64,000 nt of DNA from Nostoc sp. JL33. Lineage in GTDB: Bacteria > Cyanobacteriota > Cyanobacteriia > Cyanobacteriales > Nostocaceae. The notes under the pieces are model-generated. The model was not told the DNA's origin. It did not search any database and was given only the letters and a program-made list of their open reading frames with translations. The translations under genes and the position numbers were made by a program. Each line of letters begins with the position of its first letter. Within the stretch, counting starts at the first letter, position 1. The stretch covers positions 95,343 to 159,342 of the forward strand of contig NZ_JABXKP010000021.1 in the NCBI RefSeq assembly GCF_017114985.1, in the 5' to 3' direction. This document shows, piece after piece, positions 36,155-45,173 of the stretch.

Positions 36155-37468
36155 ATGGCAACAGGAATACCTAGTCGAAATAGTCGTAAGAGTAAAAAAC
36201 AAAATGTAATTCCTTTTCGTTTGGAATATGAAGGCAAAATTCCTAGAGAAGATATATTAAGAATTCCGGTAGCCAAGTTACACCGGATGATAAGTGTAGA
36301 TGAACATCCAAGAAACAGACTAATATATGGAGAAAATTTAAGAGTTCTTAGTTCATTTTTGAACGATGATACTGTCGCTGGGAAAGTTAGTTTAATTTAT
36401 ATTGACCCACCCTATGCGACAGGAAATAGTTTTGAATCTCGTCAAAGAGACCATGCTTACCACGACCTAATGGAAGGTGGGGAATACTTAGAGTTTTTAC
36501 GTCAAAGACTGATTTTACTAAGAGAGATTTTATCTGATGAAGGTTCTATTTATATACATTTAGATGACAAGATGGCTTGTGCTGTTAAAATTATAATGGA
36601 CGAAATTTTTGGTTCTAAAAACTTTCGCAATTGGATTACCAGGAAAAAATGTAACCCAAAAAACTATACGCGTAAACAGTACGGAAATACTGCTGACTAT
36701 ATTTTATTTTACACAAAAACAGATAATTATATATGGAATCAGCCTTTTAATCCTTGGACTGAAACTACTGCAAAGAAAGAGTATCAATATGTTGAAAAGG
36801 AGACTGGAAGAGTTTATAAGAAAGTTCCTGTTCATGCACCAGGTGTAAGAAAAGGTGCAACAGGTCAACCCTGGAGAGGAATACTACCTCCTCAAGGTAA
36901 ACACTGGCAATATACTCCAGAAACTTTAGACGAAATGGATGCACGCGGAGAGATTTACTGGTCACCAACAGGGAACCCAAGAAGAAAAGTTTATTTAGAC
37001 AATAGTCAGGGTATTTCAGTCCAAGATATTTGGCTTGACTTCAAGGATGCTCACAATCAAAATATTAAAATTACTGGTTATCCAACAGAAAAAAATCCAG
37101 ATATGATCAAACAAATAATTCTAGCATCGTCTAATGAGGGAGATATTGTTTTAGATGCATTCGCTGGAAGTGGAACTACTGCTGCTATAGCTGAAGAGTT
37201 AGGTAGAAAATGGATAGCTATTGATAATTCACAACTTGCTATAGCTACAATAGTTCAGCGTTTAGTTAACGGAACAGAAGTAATGGGTGACTTGATTAAC
37301 GGAAATAGTTCTGCTAAATATGAACAAAAATGCTTAATAGGTATAAATAGAATTTTACGAAGCGGTCTAGATTTATATATTGAAGAAACACCAGAATTGG
37401 AGTTTATCTCTGATACTGTAATAGATGATTGGGATAGCAAACTCAACTTTCAAGCCAATCTTGTGTAA
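36155..37468 (+). CDS. Site-specific DNA methyltransferase, beta class (N6-adenine or N4-cytosine)
   Basis: The order of motifs is DPPY first (residues 84-87, IYIDPPYATG), then a target-recognition region of about 220 residues, and the S-adenosylmethionine motif DAFAGSGTT (about 336-346). DPPY indicates exocyclic amino methylation, most often N6-adenine. The stretch QPWRGILPPQGKHWQYTPETLDEMD is common in type II/III enzymes of this class. The recognition site cannot be predicted. Its end overlaps the convergent putative endonuclease gene by 26 bp. HIP1 sites are absent over the gene. Confidence 0.93.
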   Translation: MATGIPSRNSRKSKKQNVIPFRLEYEGKIPREDILRIPVAKLHRMISVDEHPRNRLIYGENLRVLSSFLNDDTVAGKVSLIYIDPPYATGNSFESRQRDHAYHDLMEGGEYLEFLRQRLILLREILSDEGSIYIHLDDKMACAVKIIMDEIFGSKNFRNWITRKKCNPKNYTRKQYGNTADYILFYTKTDNYIWNQPFNPWTETTAKKEYQYVEKETGRVYKKVPVHAPGVRKGATGQPWRGILPPQGKHWQYTPETLDEMDARGEIYWSPTGNPRRKVYLDNSQGISVQDIWLDFKDAHNQNIKITGYPTEKNPDMIKQIILASSNEGDIVLDAFAGSGTTAAIAEELGRKWIAIDNSQLAIATIVQRLVNGTEVMGDLINGNSSAKYEQKCLIGINRILRSGLDLYIEETPELEFISDTVIDDWDSKLNFQANLV

Positions 37469-38390
37469 ATCTCTCATCAAGCATTTTCAGGGTGCATACC
37501 ATTATTTTGCCAGTACCATAGCTTTCTAGACGAGCGTAATCATTCCACATAGATCCTAGTAGTAATCCTGGACCATCATTCAAATAAAATACTTTTAAAG
37601 CCACTTTATAGGTATCAGCATACTTGAGAATATCAGTTGCTTTATCTCGATTCCCACCAGTTCGATCATCTTCTTGAGAACCTCCTCTATCAGAGTCATA
37701 ACGAGCAAATCCAACTACCAATGGGGTTCCATCTAATCGAGATATAAAAATATCTGCTGGAGTTTGAGCTTCCCAATTATCCAAAACCTTATCAAGCATT
37801 ACATCTTTTCCAGCACGAACTGGCCCCTGAATTATATAGTTTTTACCAAATACTCTGTCAAACCATAAGAAAAATGCTTCTGTCAAGTCATAGCCTTTTT
37901 GCCCGCGTTTACTCTGTTCTAAAAGAAGAGCCATCAGAGTTTCATCGGGTACAGGACGATTTTGCAAATTTCTTCTAACCTCTTCTAAGCTACGAAATCT
38001 CTCACCAAAGTCGTTAATTATAGTGGGAATCTCACGTTTTTTCTTGGTCATTTCTACTGTCGTATCTGGTGATACATACCTCCGAAATACTCTCAGGAGT
38101 TGAATACGTAAAGGATCAGGCTCTTTTGTAATAATTTCGAGTAAATTTGCAGAGCTTGTTCCTTCGTATACCAATTCTATGAAACGCTCCAAAACTTTCT
38201 CGTAGAGCATTTTAGCTTCATCTAAAGAATCTGGGTAGAATGGTGAATCAAATATGGTAATCCACTTAGATGCTGTTACTTTGTAGCTACTGAATGAAAT
38301 CAAAAGACAATCTCCATTGCCATAATCGATACAACTTTTTAAGTATAAAACACATAACTCTATAAAAAACGCCAAAGCTAAAGCTTCCAA
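37443..38390 (-). CDS. Putative type II restriction endonuclease (chimeric N-terminus)
   Basis: I identify it mainly by position: it converges on the methyltransferase gene with overlapping 3' ends, the classic layout of a type II pair. The frame has no ATG start; it opens with SLEQLEALALAFF, which is the tail of a DUF4351 domain whose earlier part continues upstream past a TAG stop. The endonuclease itself may start further in, for example at MLYEKVLERF (residue 60). The conserved-looking core is IQGPVRAGKDVMLDKVL, DGTPLVVGFARYDSD and GGNRDKATDILKYAD. I cannot point to a PD-(D/E)xK set with confidence. Confidence 0.6.
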   Translation of the reverse strand: MEALALAFFIELCVLYLKSCIDYGNGDCLLISFSSYKVTASKWITIFDSPFYPDSLDEAKMLYEKVLERFIELVYEGTSSANLLEIITKEPDPLRIQLLRVFRRYVSPDTTVEMTKKKREIPTIINDFGERFRSLEEVRRNLQNRPVPDETLMALLLEQSKRGQKGYDLTEAFFLWFDRVFGKNYIIQGPVRAGKDVMLDKVLDNWEAQTPADIFISRLDGTPLVVGFARYDSDRGGSQEDDRTGGNRDKATDILKYADTYKVALKVFYLNDGPGLLLGSMWNDYARLESYGTGKIMVCTLKMLDERFTQDWLES

Positions 38391-38495
38391 CTGTTCCAGC
38401 GATAATGCCTAAATTTTGACTAAAAGTTCCTTAGCAATTTCACCAAATAGTCGTTTTAACAGTCGGAGGACGAGCGATCGCACTTCTTCTTACAC
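38363..38495 (-). pseudogene. Remnant of a DUF4351 domain gene
   Basis: Read on the minus strand, 38489 to 38364 gives EEVRSLVLRLLKRLFGEIAKE, LLVKI, a TAG stop, then ALSLEQLEALALAFF. This is the DUF4351 pattern (Rpn-type PDDEXK nuclease/transposase-like proteins) broken by one stop, and cut off at both ends. Its tail forms the apparent N-terminus of the endonuclease frame. Confidence 0.75.
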
Positions 38496-38516
38496 TTAAA
38501 GCCAAATGAATCACAG

Positions 38517-38553
38517 GTTTCAATCCCTAATAGGGATTTTGGTAAATTGCAAT
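38517..38553. CRISPR. Solitary CRISPR-type repeat unit (37 bp)
   Basis: The 37 bases start GTTTCAATCCCTAATAGG and end GGTAAATTGCAAT. Length, the GTTTCAATCCC end and the internal palindrome ATCCCTAATAGGGAT match CRISPR repeats of Nostocales. No second unit is found within 100 bases on either side or elsewhere in the window, and there are no cas genes. It is an orphan or relic. Confidence 0.7.
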
Positions 38554-38774
38554 TCTTAGCACAAAATGCAAATCGCTGAAAACCATTCCCCATAAGGTGC
38601 GCGGATAGTTTAAAAGTAAAATTGCCCTCAAAGTCTTATATAGATGGAGATGCAACCATTTTTTGCCCCTTCTCATTTTGTACACCTACCCATCCGCGCA
38701 TTTGGCAAGAAAATTAGCCTGATTGCCGATCGCTATCTCTATTAAAATAAGCGATCGCCTAATACTTGCACACC

Positions 38775-39863
38775 TTATACCAAATCAGGGAAAACCTCTT
38801 GCACAGCAGGATGCACTAAGCGATGATTCTGCACATTCACACCCCTAGCTAATGCTGGGTTAACTTCCAGTGCCAAAATTCCCAAATTCGCCAACTGGAC
38901 AACATAAGGTAATGTACTATTATTGAGTGCCTGAGTTGCTGTCCAAGGTACTGCTCCTGGCATATTGGGAACACCATAATGCACCACACCTTCTTCAACA
39001 TATACCGGATTTGTGTGGGATGTAGCGTGTAAGGTTTCTATGCAACCGCCTTGGTCAACAGCAACATCAACTATTACAGAACCAGGGCGCATTTGTTTGA
39101 CCAATTCGCGCGATACTAGTATTGGTGCCCTACGTCCTAACACTAAAACTGCACCGATCAGCAAATCCGCTTCTTTGACGGCAGCTTCAATATGGGCAGA
39201 GTTGCTGTAAAGCAATTCGACTCTAGAGCCAAATAGAGTTTCTAAGTAAGATAAGCGCTCGACACTCACATCTAAAATCTGCACGATCGCACCCACGCCC
39301 ACAGCAATTTTAGCTGCTTCTGTGCCAACAACGCCGCCACCTAAAATTACTACTTTGCCTGGCTTGACTCCAGGTACACCGCCCAAAAGAACACCTCTAC
39401 CACCTTGCTGACGTTCTAAGAATCTCGCCCCAAATTGTACTGCTAGCCGACCGGCAATCACACTCATCGGAGTCAGCAAGGGTAGTTTGTTAGCACCAGG
39501 CTGTTCTACGGTTTCGTAGGCGATCGCACAAGTGCCACAATCAATTAAATGCTCTGTCAATTTGCGATCGGCTGCTAAATGTAAATAAGTAAATAATATC
39601 TGCCCTTTCTGCAAAAATTTATACTCAGATGTCAGAGGTTCTTTGACTTTAACAACCAATTCCCGATTCCAAGCTACTTCTGATGTCGGGACAATCTCGG
39701 CTCCAGCACTTCTGTAGTCATCATCTGAGAATCCAGCACCATTACCTGCTTGTGTCTGTACGAAGATGCTATGATTATTTTCTCGCAGCACCCGCACACT
39801 AGAAGGAGTTAACCCTACCCGAAACTCTTGATCCTTATTTTCCTTGGGAACGCCGATTTCCAT
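38775..39863 (-). CDS. ald: Alanine dehydrogenase
   Basis: The 362-residue enzyme interconverts alanine and pyruvate plus ammonia with NAD. It starts with [20 protein letters not shown] (family start), has the substrate lysine/histidine region ([20 protein letters not shown]), the NAD fold [22 protein letters not shown], and the C-terminal [18 protein letters not shown]. All are intact. It is monocistronic; the stop region is followed by a GCGATCGC inverted repeat. In heterocystous cyanobacteria Ald is linked to nitrogen metabolism and diazotrophic growth (family knowledge). Confidence 0.97.
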   Translation of the reverse strand: MEIGVPKENKDQEFRVGLTPSSVRVLRENNHSIFVQTQAGNGAGFSDDDYRSAGAEIVPTSEVAWNRELVVKVKEPLTSEYKFLQKGQILFTYLHLAADRKLTEHLIDCGTCAIAYETVEQPGANKLPLLTPMSVIAGRLAVQFGARFLERQQGGRGVLLGGVPGVKPGKVVILGGGVVGTEAAKIAVGVGAIVQILDVSVERLSYLETLFGSRVELLYSNSAHIEAAVKEADLLIGAVLVLGRRAPILVSRELVKQMRPGSVIVDVAVDQGGCIETLHATSHTNPVYVEEGVVHYGVPNMPGAVPWTATQALNNSTLPYVVQLANLGILALEVNPALARGVNVQNHRLVHPAVQEVFPDLV

Positions 39864-40155
39864 ATACCGCCTCTGATAATTTTTTTGTTTAACTCTAGTC
39901 TGCCAAGCTCAAGCTTGCTACTTCCAGCTTGCTACTTCCGTATTAGAGATAGCTAATCTCTGTTCTAAGTTTCTCAATTTAATCTGAGTAGCGCCAAACT
40001 CTTACGGTTGACGATTGCCCCAGTATTTATACAATATATAAAGAATAGTAACAATTTATTAAAAAAGCGATTGTATAGCTCCCTACTAGGAAGCTTTGCT
40101 GAATTTCTCAAGTCATCTTGGCATTCAAGCAGTGCAATCCGCTTTCCAAGCTACA

Positions 40156-40367
40156 CTGACTTTTCACCTCATCTGGAAAAGCTCACGAAAAACCTAACCC
40201 CCTTCCCGATGCGGGAAAGGTGAAAATTCAAATTCTCTGACGCCACATGCTTCTCCCTCTCGTGAGACGCGCAATTTCCAAGGCGGGAAACCGCACCTGT
40301 AGCAGTGGCTCCTCCTTTTAAAAGAGAGATGAACAAGAGAGGTTTTCCAGATCCCGTAAAAAGTCAG
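40156..40367. mobile_element. MITE-like element, family 1, copy 2 (inverted)
   Basis: The ends are CTGACTTTTCACCTCATCTGG and, inverted, CTTTTTACGGGATCTGG. Read on the minus strand it follows copy 1 (10018-10204) closely, including GGAAAACCTCTCTT and GTGGCGTCAGAGA. No target duplication is visible, so it is probably older. It lies between ald and hli. Confidence 0.82.
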
Positions 40368-40447
40368 TACTGCTTATCTCCACTTTAAGAGACTTCTGCC
40401 AGAAGTTTCAGATCAATTCGCGTTTGCCGAAAAAAGGTTTCTTAAAA

Positions 40448-40618
40448 ATGACACAACCACAACCAACGATTACACCTAAACTAGAGGAGCCGAAGTTTGG
40501 CTTTAACGAATATGCTGAACGCTTGAATGGTCGAGCCGCAATGATTGGCTTCGCTTTGACCTTAGTGATTGAATATACAACCAATCAAGGGGTGCTATCA
40601 TGGCTGGGTCTGAAGTAG
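40448..40618 (+). CDS. hli: High-light-inducible one-helix protein
   Basis: A 56-residue protein with the chlorophyll-binding helix motif ERLNGRAAMIGFALTLVIEY (E-x2-N-G-R-x-A-M). Hli proteins (SCPs) protect photosystem II and bind chlorophyll and carotenoid in the thylakoid. A TTG in frame at 40424 gives an 8-residue extension, but the ATG at 40448 (MTQPQPTITPK) matches the family. A strong terminator follows 51 bp later. Light and stress regulation is expected from the family; no promoter was identified. Confidence 0.95.
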   Translation: MTQPQPTITPKLEEPKFGFNEYAERLNGRAAMIGFALTLVIEYTTNQGVLSWLGLK

Positions 40619-40668
40619 TGCCACCAACAAGCAGAAGGTAGAAGTTGTAAGCTAGTAGTTAAAATTTC

Positions 40669-40695
40669 AACCAGCTGGAACAACCAGTTGGTTTT
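40669..40695 (+). terminator. Rho-independent terminator of hli
   Basis: AACCAGCTGG pairs with CCAGTTGGTT (ten pairs, one G-T) across AACAA, followed by TTGACTTT. Confidence 0.82.
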
Positions 40696-40981
40696 GACTT
40701 TAACAATTGATAGCGAAGTACTTTACCTTAGATACTTTAATTAGACTTATTTGTAAATTATTGCCCTAGAATGTAAGCAAGAGAGGAATGGAAATACCTA
40801 TTAGTGATTGAAATATTATAGACTTGCAACTAGTATATGCAAGGCGATTAATGAGTACACTTCCTCCCCTACTATTAGGAAATCATAATTAGTGTCTGCC
40901 TTGAATAAGAAAGGCAAATTATGGGTGAGGTATTCTTGATAATATATACCCGAAAGCTGAACTGGAACCAACCAAGCTGTG
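40696..40981. other. Spacer without gene
   Basis: About 290 bases, AT-rich, that hold no repeat or gene I can support; the promoter of the following small membrane-protein gene must lie here. Confidence 0.5.
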
Positions 40982-41275
40982 ATGAATGCTGTATTACCTC
41001 GTTTTTTGAAGTCAACTTACCGAAAAGAGCCACTAATCAGTATATTGATGACGATGGGCGTTATGGATGCCCTGATTGGCGGATTTAATGATAAGTGGTC
41101 GTTGTTCGCTTTTGGTTTGGGAACGACAGGGATAGCGCTAGCCTTTAAGTTGTGGCGTTTCCAGCAACGTCGTTCTCTACCAGAGGAACCTGTAGTGCAA
41201 CATTATTTGCCCTCTCGTTCGTCTAGTGCGCCTTTACCAATGTTAAGCGTTTCTAAGAAAAAACGACCTCTTTAG
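40982..41275 (+). CDS. Small membrane protein of unknown function
   Basis: The 97-residue protein has two short hydrophobic stretches (LISILMTMGVMDALIGG and LFAFGLGTTGIALAFKLW, about residues 18-34 and 43-60), then a basic, Pro/Ser-rich tail (RFQQRRSLPEE ... SKKKRPL). The start is GTG-ATG; I take the ATG at 40982. No family recognised with certainty; it looks like a conserved cyanobacterial protein. A perfect 11-bp inverted repeat (41281-41307, GCAGAGTTATT) follows the stop codon but without a T run. Confidence 0.72.
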   Translation: MNAVLPRFLKSTYRKEPLISILMTMGVMDALIGGFNDKWSLFAFGLGTTGIALAFKLWRFQQRRSLPEEPVVQHYLPSRSSSAPLPMLSVSKKKRPL

Positions 41276-41351
41276 GAAGCGCAGAGTTATTTAAGTAATA
41301 ACTCTGCAAAACTGATTGGGGTAACCGTATCTGTAAAAGTGAGGAAAAAGA

Positions 41352-42416
41352 GTGAGTAGTGAGGGAAAAGGTGGGGGTAATTTTCCTCGGCCGTATATTG
41401 TCCTGGCATTTATGGCAGCTGTTGCCCTTCCAGTGACTACCTGGGAAGGGTTTTACAATCAAGCTCATGCTGCCATTGAATTAACGCCAAACTCCCAAAC
41501 TACCAACAGCTTTGCTAATGCCCAACTACTTTACACACTCAAAGGACATAACGGAACCGTTAAATCCCTCGCTTTCAGTCCAGATAGCAAAATTCTTGTG
41601 AGTGGAGGTGCAGAAAACGAGGGTGTAATTCTGGTGTGGAATCCCGCAAACGGCAAAAAGTTAGGAAATATTACCAAAGCACACAAAGCAGCCGTAGAAT
41701 CTTTACTGATTTCGCCAGATGGGCAAACCCTAGTTAGCTGTAGTGATGACAATACGATTAACCTCTGGAGTCTGAAAAATTTTAAATTTAGCCGCTCTTT
41801 TGTCGGACATACCAGTAACGTATTATCTTTAGCGGTGTCTCCTGATAGTAAAGTTCTAGTCAGTGGGGGTTTGGATGGGATTCGTCTGTGGGATTTGCTA
41901 CAGCAACGCCCACTTGGTACTCTAGTAAGTTTTGATAATTCGATTTATACCCTAGCGATTAGTGCTGATGGACAGACCTTAGCTAGTGGTGACAATAAGG
42001 GTGTAATCAAGCTGTGGAATTTGACTACTGGTAAATTAATCAGTGAATTTGTAGCTCATTCTAATGCTGTTAGCGCTGTCATGTTTACACCAGATGGGCA
42101 AACATTAGTTACTGCTAGCCGCGATCGCACAATTAAACTGTGGAATATTAATACTGGAGAATTAGCCCGCACCCTTATAGGACATAATAACTGGGTAAAT
42201 GCGATCGCGATTAACTCCGATGGACAAACCCTTGCTAGTGCAGGCAGAGACGGGATTAAGTTGTGGAATTTAACTACAGGTGAGTTAATAAATACATTGA
42301 GTGGACATACAGACTGGGTAAGCGCGATCGCTTTTAGTCCAAATGGTAAAATTCTTGCCAGTGGTGGATTTGATCAACAAATCAAGATTTGGGGGATTCC
42401 ACTAAAACGTAATTAA
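41352..42416 (+). CDS. Secreted WD40-repeat protein
   Basis: The 354-residue protein starts at GTG 41352 with a GAGG ribosome site 8 bases before. It has a signal peptide or signal anchor (YIVLAFMAAVALPVTTWEGFY, residues 15-35, ending AHA). Seven WD40 repeats follow (about 60-354), with LKGHNGTVKSLAFSPD and INLWSL-type units, enough for a single seven-bladed propeller. Blade 4 is the most degenerate (VSFDNSIYTLAIS). Role: probable protein-interaction scaffold in the periplasm; partner unknown. Confidence 0.9.
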   Translation: MSSEGKGGGNFPRPYIVLAFMAAVALPVTTWEGFYNQAHAAIELTPNSQTTNSFANAQLLYTLKGHNGTVKSLAFSPDSKILVSGGAENEGVILVWNPANGKKLGNITKAHKAAVESLLISPDGQTLVSCSDDNTINLWSLKNFKFSRSFVGHTSNVLSLAVSPDSKVLVSGGLDGIRLWDLLQQRPLGTLVSFDNSIYTLAISADGQTLASGDNKGVIKLWNLTTGKLISEFVAHSNAVSAVMFTPDGQTLVTASRDRTIKLWNINTGELARTLIGHNNWVNAIAINSDGQTLASAGRDGIKLWNLTTGELINTLSGHTDWVSAIAFSPNGKILASGGFDQQIKIWGIPLKRN

Positions 42417-42574
42417 CAGCGATCGCACAAAATAATCGTGAACTAGTGAACTAGATCCCCGACAACTTTTACGAAGACGGGGATCTAAATTGTCTTAGAG
42501 AAGGGGATGGGGAATGGGGACTTCAGCATTTACCGTATTTGCTAAAATTTAGTTTTGCCTTTTTAGCGTTGTTA

Positions 42575-42710
42575 GAGACTGACAAATAAAAAAATACTCA
42601 ACTACTTCTTGTGGGGTGGGCCGAAAAGCCCGCCCGTATATAAAGGCGGGCAAGATGCCCACCCCACAAGACTGGGACAAGATTGGGTAATTTATTTGTT
42701 GGAAGTTCCT
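42575..42710. mobile_element. MITE-like element, family 2, copy C
   Basis: The ends AGAGACTGACAAATAAA and TTTATTTGTTGGAAGTTCCT match copies A and B at 23.7-23.9 kb. The central hairpin 42609-42670 starts CTTGTGGGGTGGGCCGAAAAG as in copy B but the right arm differs (GCGGGCAAGATGCCCACCCC), so the stem has mismatches. Confidence 0.82.
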
Positions 42711-43181
42711 GATAGTAAAAAATTAACCAAAACTCAGATAAAATTTTGCCCGAACTAGCCAAAATCAATGATGGTAACAACCAACAGCGATGTCTACTTT
42801 AAGGGGCTACGCCTACCCCAAATGTTGAATAAGTGTGAATACTTGATGAAAATACAGCCGAGCTAATATCTTAGAGAGCAAATTACTGTAAGTATAGACA
42901 TAGGTAATTTCAAATCATCTGTGCAGTTACTTGCCCCCTAGAATCGGAACAATTTCTGAACTCAGACAATCTTAGGAATGGTGATCATCAGTAAGTCCCC
43001 TCAGGTAAAAATCACTATTTCGGCTGAATCAAAGGTTTGCAGCGATTAAGGGCTACTTGCAAGGTAGGATAAGTTGCTACTTAAATAATGTTTAACTTTC
43101 CCGAACTGCTTTTGATCCCCATTTCGATAGAATGACTAGGCAGAACTCTAAAACTCAAAACCGCTTTTGACTGCGACGCCC
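42711..43181. other. Spacer before the permease gene
   Basis: About 470 bases without a supported gene or repeat. It probably holds the promoter of the permease-TIGR03943 unit. Confidence 0.5.
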
Positions 43182-44234
43182 ATGAATCAATTGAACAATG
43201 GTTTTACGCTATTTCTAAGTCTGCTAGTCGAGGCGATGCCTTTTTTGCTTCTTGGGGTTTTATTCTCCAGTTTGCTGCTGTTTTTTGTTGATGAGCGCAA
43301 ATTAGTAGAAAAAATGCCCAAAAATCCACTGCTGGGTGCTTTAGTTGGCAGTATGATCGGCTTTTTATTTCCGGTGTGTGAGTGCGGGAATGTACCGGTA
43401 GCGCGGCGGTTCCTAATTCAGGGAGTACCTACACCTGTGGCAATTGGTTTTTTGCTAGCAGCACCAACAATTAACCCAATTGTAATTTGGTCAACTTGGA
43501 CAGCATTTCGAGATCAGCCAGAAATAGTCGTCTTACGAGTCGTATTTTCTCTAGCAATTGCCACAATTATCGGGTACGTTTTCAGTTTTCAAAAGGACTT
43601 AAATCCCATAGTCCAACCTGCGATCGCTCGTTATATGAAGTTTAATCCACCTGCACAGCCCCAAACCAAACGCCGTGGTAAGCCTTACCAAGTACAACAG
43701 GAAGCAATGGTACCGAATATCTTGCAATCCGGGACTTATATCTTAGGAGGAAAAGCAGGTATACCTCTGCGGATAGACGCTAATTTGATACCGCCTACCT
43801 CAAACTCGACTTCCAATAAACCGCTTGCAGATAAACTGCGCCTAGTTGTGGATAATAGCATCCAAGAATTCCGAGAATTGGGCGGAGTCATGGTTTTAGG
43901 AAGTGCGATCGCTGCTGCTATTCAAGTCCTAGCTCCGCGTGAATTAATTCTCAGTTTGGGCGCTGGGCCGATTACCTCAATTGTGGTCATGCTGATATTA
44001 GCAGTAGTAGTGTCAATTTGTTCTACAGTCGATTCTTTCTTTGCCTTATCTTTTGCCTCAACCTTTAGCAGTGGTTCATTGTTGGCATTTCTAGTGTTTG
44101 GGCCAATGATTGACATCAAAGGCATTGGTTTGATGTTATCCATTTTTAAACCCAAAACTATCTTTTACTTATTTGCTTTAGCAGCACAATTAACATTTTT
44201 GTTCACTCTTTTCCTGAATTTGCACGTCTTTTAA
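43182..44234 (+). CDS. Permease of the PF03773 (DUF318/ArsP-like) family
   Basis: A membrane protein of 350 residues with about eight helices. The signature FPVCECGNVPVARRFL, followed by GVPTPVAIGFLLAAPTINPIVIWST, is characteristic of this predicted permease family; a second half repeats it with VVSICSTVDSFFALSFAS. Some members move organo-arsenicals, others lie with metal-homeostasis genes. The substrate is unknown. The frame opens at TTG 43167; the ATG at 43182 is used here. It is followed 64 bp later by its usual partner family TIGR03943. Confidence 0.9.
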   Translation: MNQLNNGFTLFLSLLVEAMPFLLLGVLFSSLLLFFVDERKLVEKMPKNPLLGALVGSMIGFLFPVCECGNVPVARRFLIQGVPTPVAIGFLLAAPTINPIVIWSTWTAFRDQPEIVVLRVVFSLAIATIIGYVFSFQKDLNPIVQPAIARYMKFNPPAQPQTKRRGKPYQVQQEAMVPNILQSGTYILGGKAGIPLRIDANLIPPTSNSTSNKPLADKLRLVVDNSIQEFRELGGVMVLGSAIAAAIQVLAPRELILSLGAGPITSIVVMLILAVVVSICSTVDSFFALSFASTFSSGSLLAFLVFGPMIDIKGIGLMLSIFKPKTIFYLFALAAQLTFLFTLFLNLHVF

Positions 44235-44263
44235 TAAATTAGTCAATAGTACATATTTCAATG

Positions 44264-44298
44264 TTGACTCTTGACTCTTGACTCTTGACTTTTGATTA
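44264..44298. repeat. Heptanucleotide repeat (CTTGACT)n
   Basis: Four to five TTGACTC units run up to two bases before the ATG of the TIGR03943 gene, so they occupy its ribosome-binding region. Confidence 0.85.
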
Positions 44299-45072
44299 AT
44301 GGCTAACAAAAATCCCAAATCTAAAATCTCAAATCTGTTACTCCCTTGGCTGGATGCTCTAGCAATTACAGCTTGGGGCATTTTGATGTTGAGATATTGG
44401 CTAACTAACAAGCTGAACCTGTTGATTCACCCAAATTACATTTGGTTCGTGGTCGTGACTGGTATCAGCTTGATCATTATTGGTTTGTTCAAGATGCAGG
44501 AACTTTGGCAACGGCATCGCCCTGATGTTACGCAAAACACCCCGCATATTAGTTTATTTCCCCCTGGTTGGGGCAGTTCTTTGTTGTTGACTACAGCAAT
44601 TTTAGGTTTTATCATTACACCGCAAGTTTTTGCTAGTGACAAAGCACTTCAAAGGGGTGTGACAGCTGATTTATTGGGAAGCACACGAGTCAAACCTCAA
44701 GCTTTTCGGGCTACTGTTCGTCCAGAAGAGCGATCGCTTGTAGATTGGGTACGCACTGTTAATGTCTATCCAGAACCAGATACATATACAGGGCAAAAAG
44801 TCAAGGTGCAGGGATTTGTCATCCACCCCCCGGATCTAGGAAAAGAATATTTGTTTTTAGCACGATTTGTCTTAACTTGCTGTGCAGCAGATGCTTACCC
44901 TGTGGGATTACCCGTCAAACTACAAGATAATCAAGAGCGTTACTCTGCTGATACTTGGCTGGAAGTCGAAGGACAAATGGTGACAGAAAATTTGTCAGGT
45001 AAACGCCAACTTACCATTGCCGCTACCTCTCTCAAAAAGATTCCTCAACCAGAGAATCCTTATAGTTATTAG
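44299..45072 (+). CDS. TIGR03943 family putative permease subunit
   Basis: The 257-residue protein has three membrane helices in its first 115 residues (LDALAITAWGILML, YIWFVVVTGISLIIIGLF, LLLTTAILGFIITP) and an extracytoplasmic domain with the family signature GFVIHPPDLGKEYLFLARFVLTCCAADAYPVGLPV. It pairs with the PF03773 permease, as YcgQ/YcgR do in Bacillus. The Cys-Cys pair facing the periplasm could bind metal (inference). No ribosome site is visible because a heptamer tract abuts the start. Confidence 0.88.
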   Translation: MANKNPKSKISNLLLPWLDALAITAWGILMLRYWLTNKLNLLIHPNYIWFVVVTGISLIIIGLFKMQELWQRHRPDVTQNTPHISLFPPGWGSSLLLTTAILGFIITPQVFASDKALQRGVTADLLGSTRVKPQAFRATVRPEERSLVDWVRTVNVYPEPDTYTGQKVKVQGFVIHPPDLGKEYLFLARFVLTCCAADAYPVGLPVKLQDNQERYSADTWLEVEGQMVTENLSGKRQLTIAATSLKKIPQPENPYSY

Positions 45073-45163
45073 TTATTTGTCATTTGTCCTTTGTCATTTG
45101 TTGATAACTAACGACCAATGCCCAATGCCCAATCCCCAATCCCCAATCCCCAATGCCCAATGT
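45067..45163. repeat. Heptanucleotide tracts (GTCATTT)n and (CCAATGC/CCAATCC)n
   Basis: Two STRR tracts fill the gap between the TIGR03943 gene and the next gene: three GTCATTT-like units, then eight units of CCAATGC or CCAATCC. Confidence 0.85.
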
Positions 45164-45173
45164 TTAACGAGAA

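Noticed and set aside
35913..38390. Prophage or integrative element
   Set aside because: Besides an excisionase-like HTH there is no integrase, no att-like direct repeat and no structural gene; a restriction-modification unit explains the block better.
38517..38700. CRISPR array
   Set aside because: Only one repeat unit exists; the following 150 bases hold no second unit.
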